Part shown: one piece after another, positions 62,336 through 64,000 of the stretch
How positions within the stretch are numbered: the stretch's first letter is position 1
Layout: every line of letters begins with the position of its first letter
Notes under the pieces: generated by a model
What the model was told of the DNA's origin: nothing
Database searches by the model: none
The model's input: only the letters and a program-made list of their open reading frames with translations
Assembly (NCBI RefSeq): GCF_019704555.1
Contig: NZ_AP024745.1
Span: 1,670,001 to 1,734,000, forward strand
Length of the DNA: 64,000 nt
Direction: 5' to 3'
From: Actinoplanes sp. L3-i22
Lineage (GTDB): Bacteria; Actinomycetota; Actinomycetes; Mycobacteriales; Micromonosporaceae
Made by a program: the position numbers and the translations under genes

Positions 62336-64000
62336 TTACAGCCTAAGCGAGCGGGCGTCATCCGAACGGTCAGTTACCGATAGGCGAACGGTCGAGTCTT
62401 GGGCTGATGCGGCCGATTCAGCCCTGCTTAGCAGCGCGGCGAAACGCGCCGCGCCACGAGCCGGTGACACCCAGTCGCCGGAGGTTTCCACCAAGCGGGT
62501 GTCCACCCGCTCCAGCCACGCCAGGATCCGCTCGGTCTCCTCGGGCGTCGCCGACGCCACCGGGCCCGGTCCGGGAAGGACCGTCTCGGCGGTCAGGCGC
62601 GCCGCGTCCAGGGTGGGCCGCGGGTGCGCGCGCGGCGGCGAGGTGGCCGCGGCGGCCAGCCGGCCGTGCCGGACCACCACGATCTCCCAGCCGCCCTTGT
62701 CGTCCCGCCGGGCGGCGACGATCTCCGGCAGGCGGGTCAGCGCGTTCAGCCGCTGCATCCGGATCAGCGCGCGGAGCAGGGCGATCAGGCGGGACCGGAC
62801 GGTGGCGGCCTCCTCGTACCGCTGCTTGTCGCTCAGCGTGTCGATCCGGGCCAGGATCGCCTCGATCACCGGGCCCGGGTCGCCCGAGGTGGCGGTCCGG
62901 AACGGGAGGGCGGCGCGCAGGTCGTACTCCGCCGGGGAGATCTCGTGCTCGCACGGCGCGGGGCAGCGGCCCAGCTCGGCCAGCGCGCACGCCGGGGTGC
63001 GGGTGCGCAGCGAGAGCTTGTGGTTGCACTGTCGCAACGGCACCGCGTCGTAGACCCCGGCGGCGGCCAGCTCGGCGGTGCGCCGCGAGGTGAACGGGCC
63101 CAGATAGGTCGCACCGTCCTCGGCGAACCGCCGGACCACCGACAACCTCGGGAAGGCCTCCGCGGTGAGCTTCAGCCAGACCATCCGCTCGGGATATTTG
63201 GACCGCCGATTGTACGGCGGTGCATGCGCGGCGATCAGGCGCAACTCCCGGACCTCGGCCTCCAGCGAGTGGGCGCACTCCACCGCCTCCACCCGCACCG
63301 CCGCGGTCAGCATCTCGGAGGAGATCCGCGAGCGCTTCTCGGCGGCGGTGAAATAGCTCTTCACCCGGGTCGAGATGTCGTTGGACTTGCCGACGTAGAG
63401 CGGCCGGTCGTCGGCGGCCCGGAAGATGTAGACCCCGGGCACCCGCGGCAGGTTGTCGGCCAGGTGCCGCCGGCTGCGCTGGGCCGGGGTGATCGTCTTG
63501 GCGAACTCGATCGCGTCGCCCAGCGTGTGCACCCGGAAGCTGCCCAGCCGCTCGATCAGCCCGTGCAGCACGTCGACGGTCGCCTTCGCGTCGTCCAGGG
63601 CGCGGTGGTTCGGCTCGACCGTGGAACGGAAGAACTGGGCCAGCGTGCCGAGCTTGCGGTTGGGCACCTCGTCACGGGTCAGCGCGCGCCGGGCCAGGGC
63701 CGCGGTGTCCAGCACCCGGGGCGACGGCCACGGATAGCCGTGCGCGGCGCAGGCCGCCTTGAGGAAACCGACGTCGTACGGCGCGTTGTGGGCGACCAGG
63801 ACCGCGCCGCGCAGGAACTCCAGCAGGCCCGGCAGCACCGCCTCGATCGCCGGCGCCGGGCGCAGCATCGCCTCGGTGATGCCGGTCAGGACGGTGATGA
63901 ACGGCGGCAGCGGCACCCCCGGGTTGACCAGGGTGCCGAACTCGCCGAGGAGTTCACCCGAACGCACCTTGACCGCGCCGATCTCGGTGATCCCGCCACC
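62336..64000 (-). CDS. DEDDh exonuclease with GIY-YIG (UvrC-like) domain, 5' end outside window
   Basis: At least 555 residues; the N-terminus lies beyond base 64000. Proofreading-type exonuclease motifs HNAPYDVGF (Exo II) and HRALDDAKAT (Exo III, DEDDh) are present; the first motif is outside the window. Then a GIY-YIG nuclease domain (GVYIFRAADDRPLYVGKSN, RVKSYF) and a UvrC-like helical region (RCPAPCEHEISPAEY). Same architecture as M. tuberculosis Rv2191 (from memory). Function probably DNA repair. Confidence 0.92.
   Translation of the reverse strand, partial: GGGITEIGAVKVRSGELLGEFGTLVNPGVPLPPFITVLTGITEAMLRPAPAIEAVLPGLLEFLRGAVLVAHNAPYDVGFLKAACAAHGYPWPSPRVLDTAALARRALTRDEVPNRKLGTLAQFFRSTVEPNHRALDDAKATVDVLHGLIERLGSFRVHTLGDAIEFAKTITPAQRSRRHLADNLPRVPGVYIFRAADDRPLYVGKSNDISTRVKSYFTAAEKRSRISSEMLTAAVRVEAVECAHSLEAEVRELRLIAAHAPPYNRRSKYPERMVWLKLTAEAFPRLSVVRRFAEDGATYLGPFTSRRTAELAAAGVYDAVPLRQCNHKLSLRTRTPACALAELGRCPAPCEHEISPAEYDLRAALPFRTATSGDPGPVIEAILARIDTLSDKQRYEEAATVRSRLIALLRALIRMQRLNALTRLPEIVAARRDDKGGWEIVVVRHGRLAAAATSPPRAHPRPTLDAARLTAETVLPGPGPVASATPEETERILAWLERVDTRLVETSGDWVSPARGAARFAALLSRAESAASAQDSTVRLSVTDRSDDARSLRL

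Noticed and set aside
1..64000. tRNA, rRNA or insertion-sequence genes
   Set aside because: I saw no T-arm/anticodon patterns, rRNA segments or transposase motifs; a tRNA finder would be more reliable than reading by eye.

Overview
The window is 64 kb of very GC-rich DNA (GC-biased third positions, many GTG and TTG starts, frequent ATGA/GTGA gene overlaps). It comes from an actinobacterium, most likely Micromonosporaceae and possibly Actinoplanes; that placement is inference from gene content and style. The backbone order runs exonuclease/GIY-YIG, trpD, ctaE-qcrCAB, ctaCF, adoK-like kinase, erpA, glycerate kinase, cobalamin genes, gcvT, pepA, sucB, TIGR01777 epimerase, lipB, lipA, DUF4191. 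From memory this resembles the Mycobacterium tuberculosis Rv2191-Rv2219 block, with several lineage-specific insertions.

Regions: 0-3.8 kb holds a minus-strand group with a beta-helix/AAA+ protein cut by the window edge, a membrane-anchored pseudokinase-like protein and a DUF4191 protein. 3.9-8.6 kb holds a large LuxR-family ATPase regulator, GC-rich tandem repeats and a small membrane protein. 8.7-21.2 kb is lipoate and 2-oxoacid dehydrogenase metabolism (lipA, lipB, sucB, lpd), interrupted by a T-box-controlled archaeal-type aspartyl-tRNA synthetase. 21.3-26.6 kb holds gcvT, a putative structured RNA, cobS, a cobU-cobT fusion and a site-2 protease. 26.6-42 kb is more accessory: aldo/keto reductase, a 1,894-residue disordered WG-repeat protein, an ABC-2 exporter, an azlCD operon with its regulator and operators, a Fic protein, murA. 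41.8-49 kb holds nadA, glycerate kinase, erpA, an adoK-like kinase, a cysteine desulfurase/TusA pair and ctaC-ctaF. 49-64 kb holds a second copy of the putative RNA, low-complexity DNA, trpD, a CtaG-like protein, ctaE-qcrCAB, a free-standing AsnC-type sensor domain, a barstar-domain protein, a nucleotidyltransferase/NUDIX pair, a short Rel homologue and an exonuclease cut by the window edge.

The genes fit together in three main themes. LipB and LipA make the lipoyl groups carried by SucB and recycled by Lpd (and used by the glycine cleavage system of GcvT). CtaC, CtaF, CtaE, QcrC, QcrA and QcrB form most of an actinobacterial bc1-aa3 supercomplex; ctaD is not here. ErpA, NadA, LipA and the desulfurase/TusA pair cluster iron-sulfur and sulfur-transfer functions.

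The most notable non-coding signals are a complete translational T-box leader with a GAC (Asp) specifier at 9769-9966, and two 142-bp copies of an intergenic element (22449-22590 and 49153-49294) whose differences concentrate in one block that keeps its stem through two compensatory base-pair changes.
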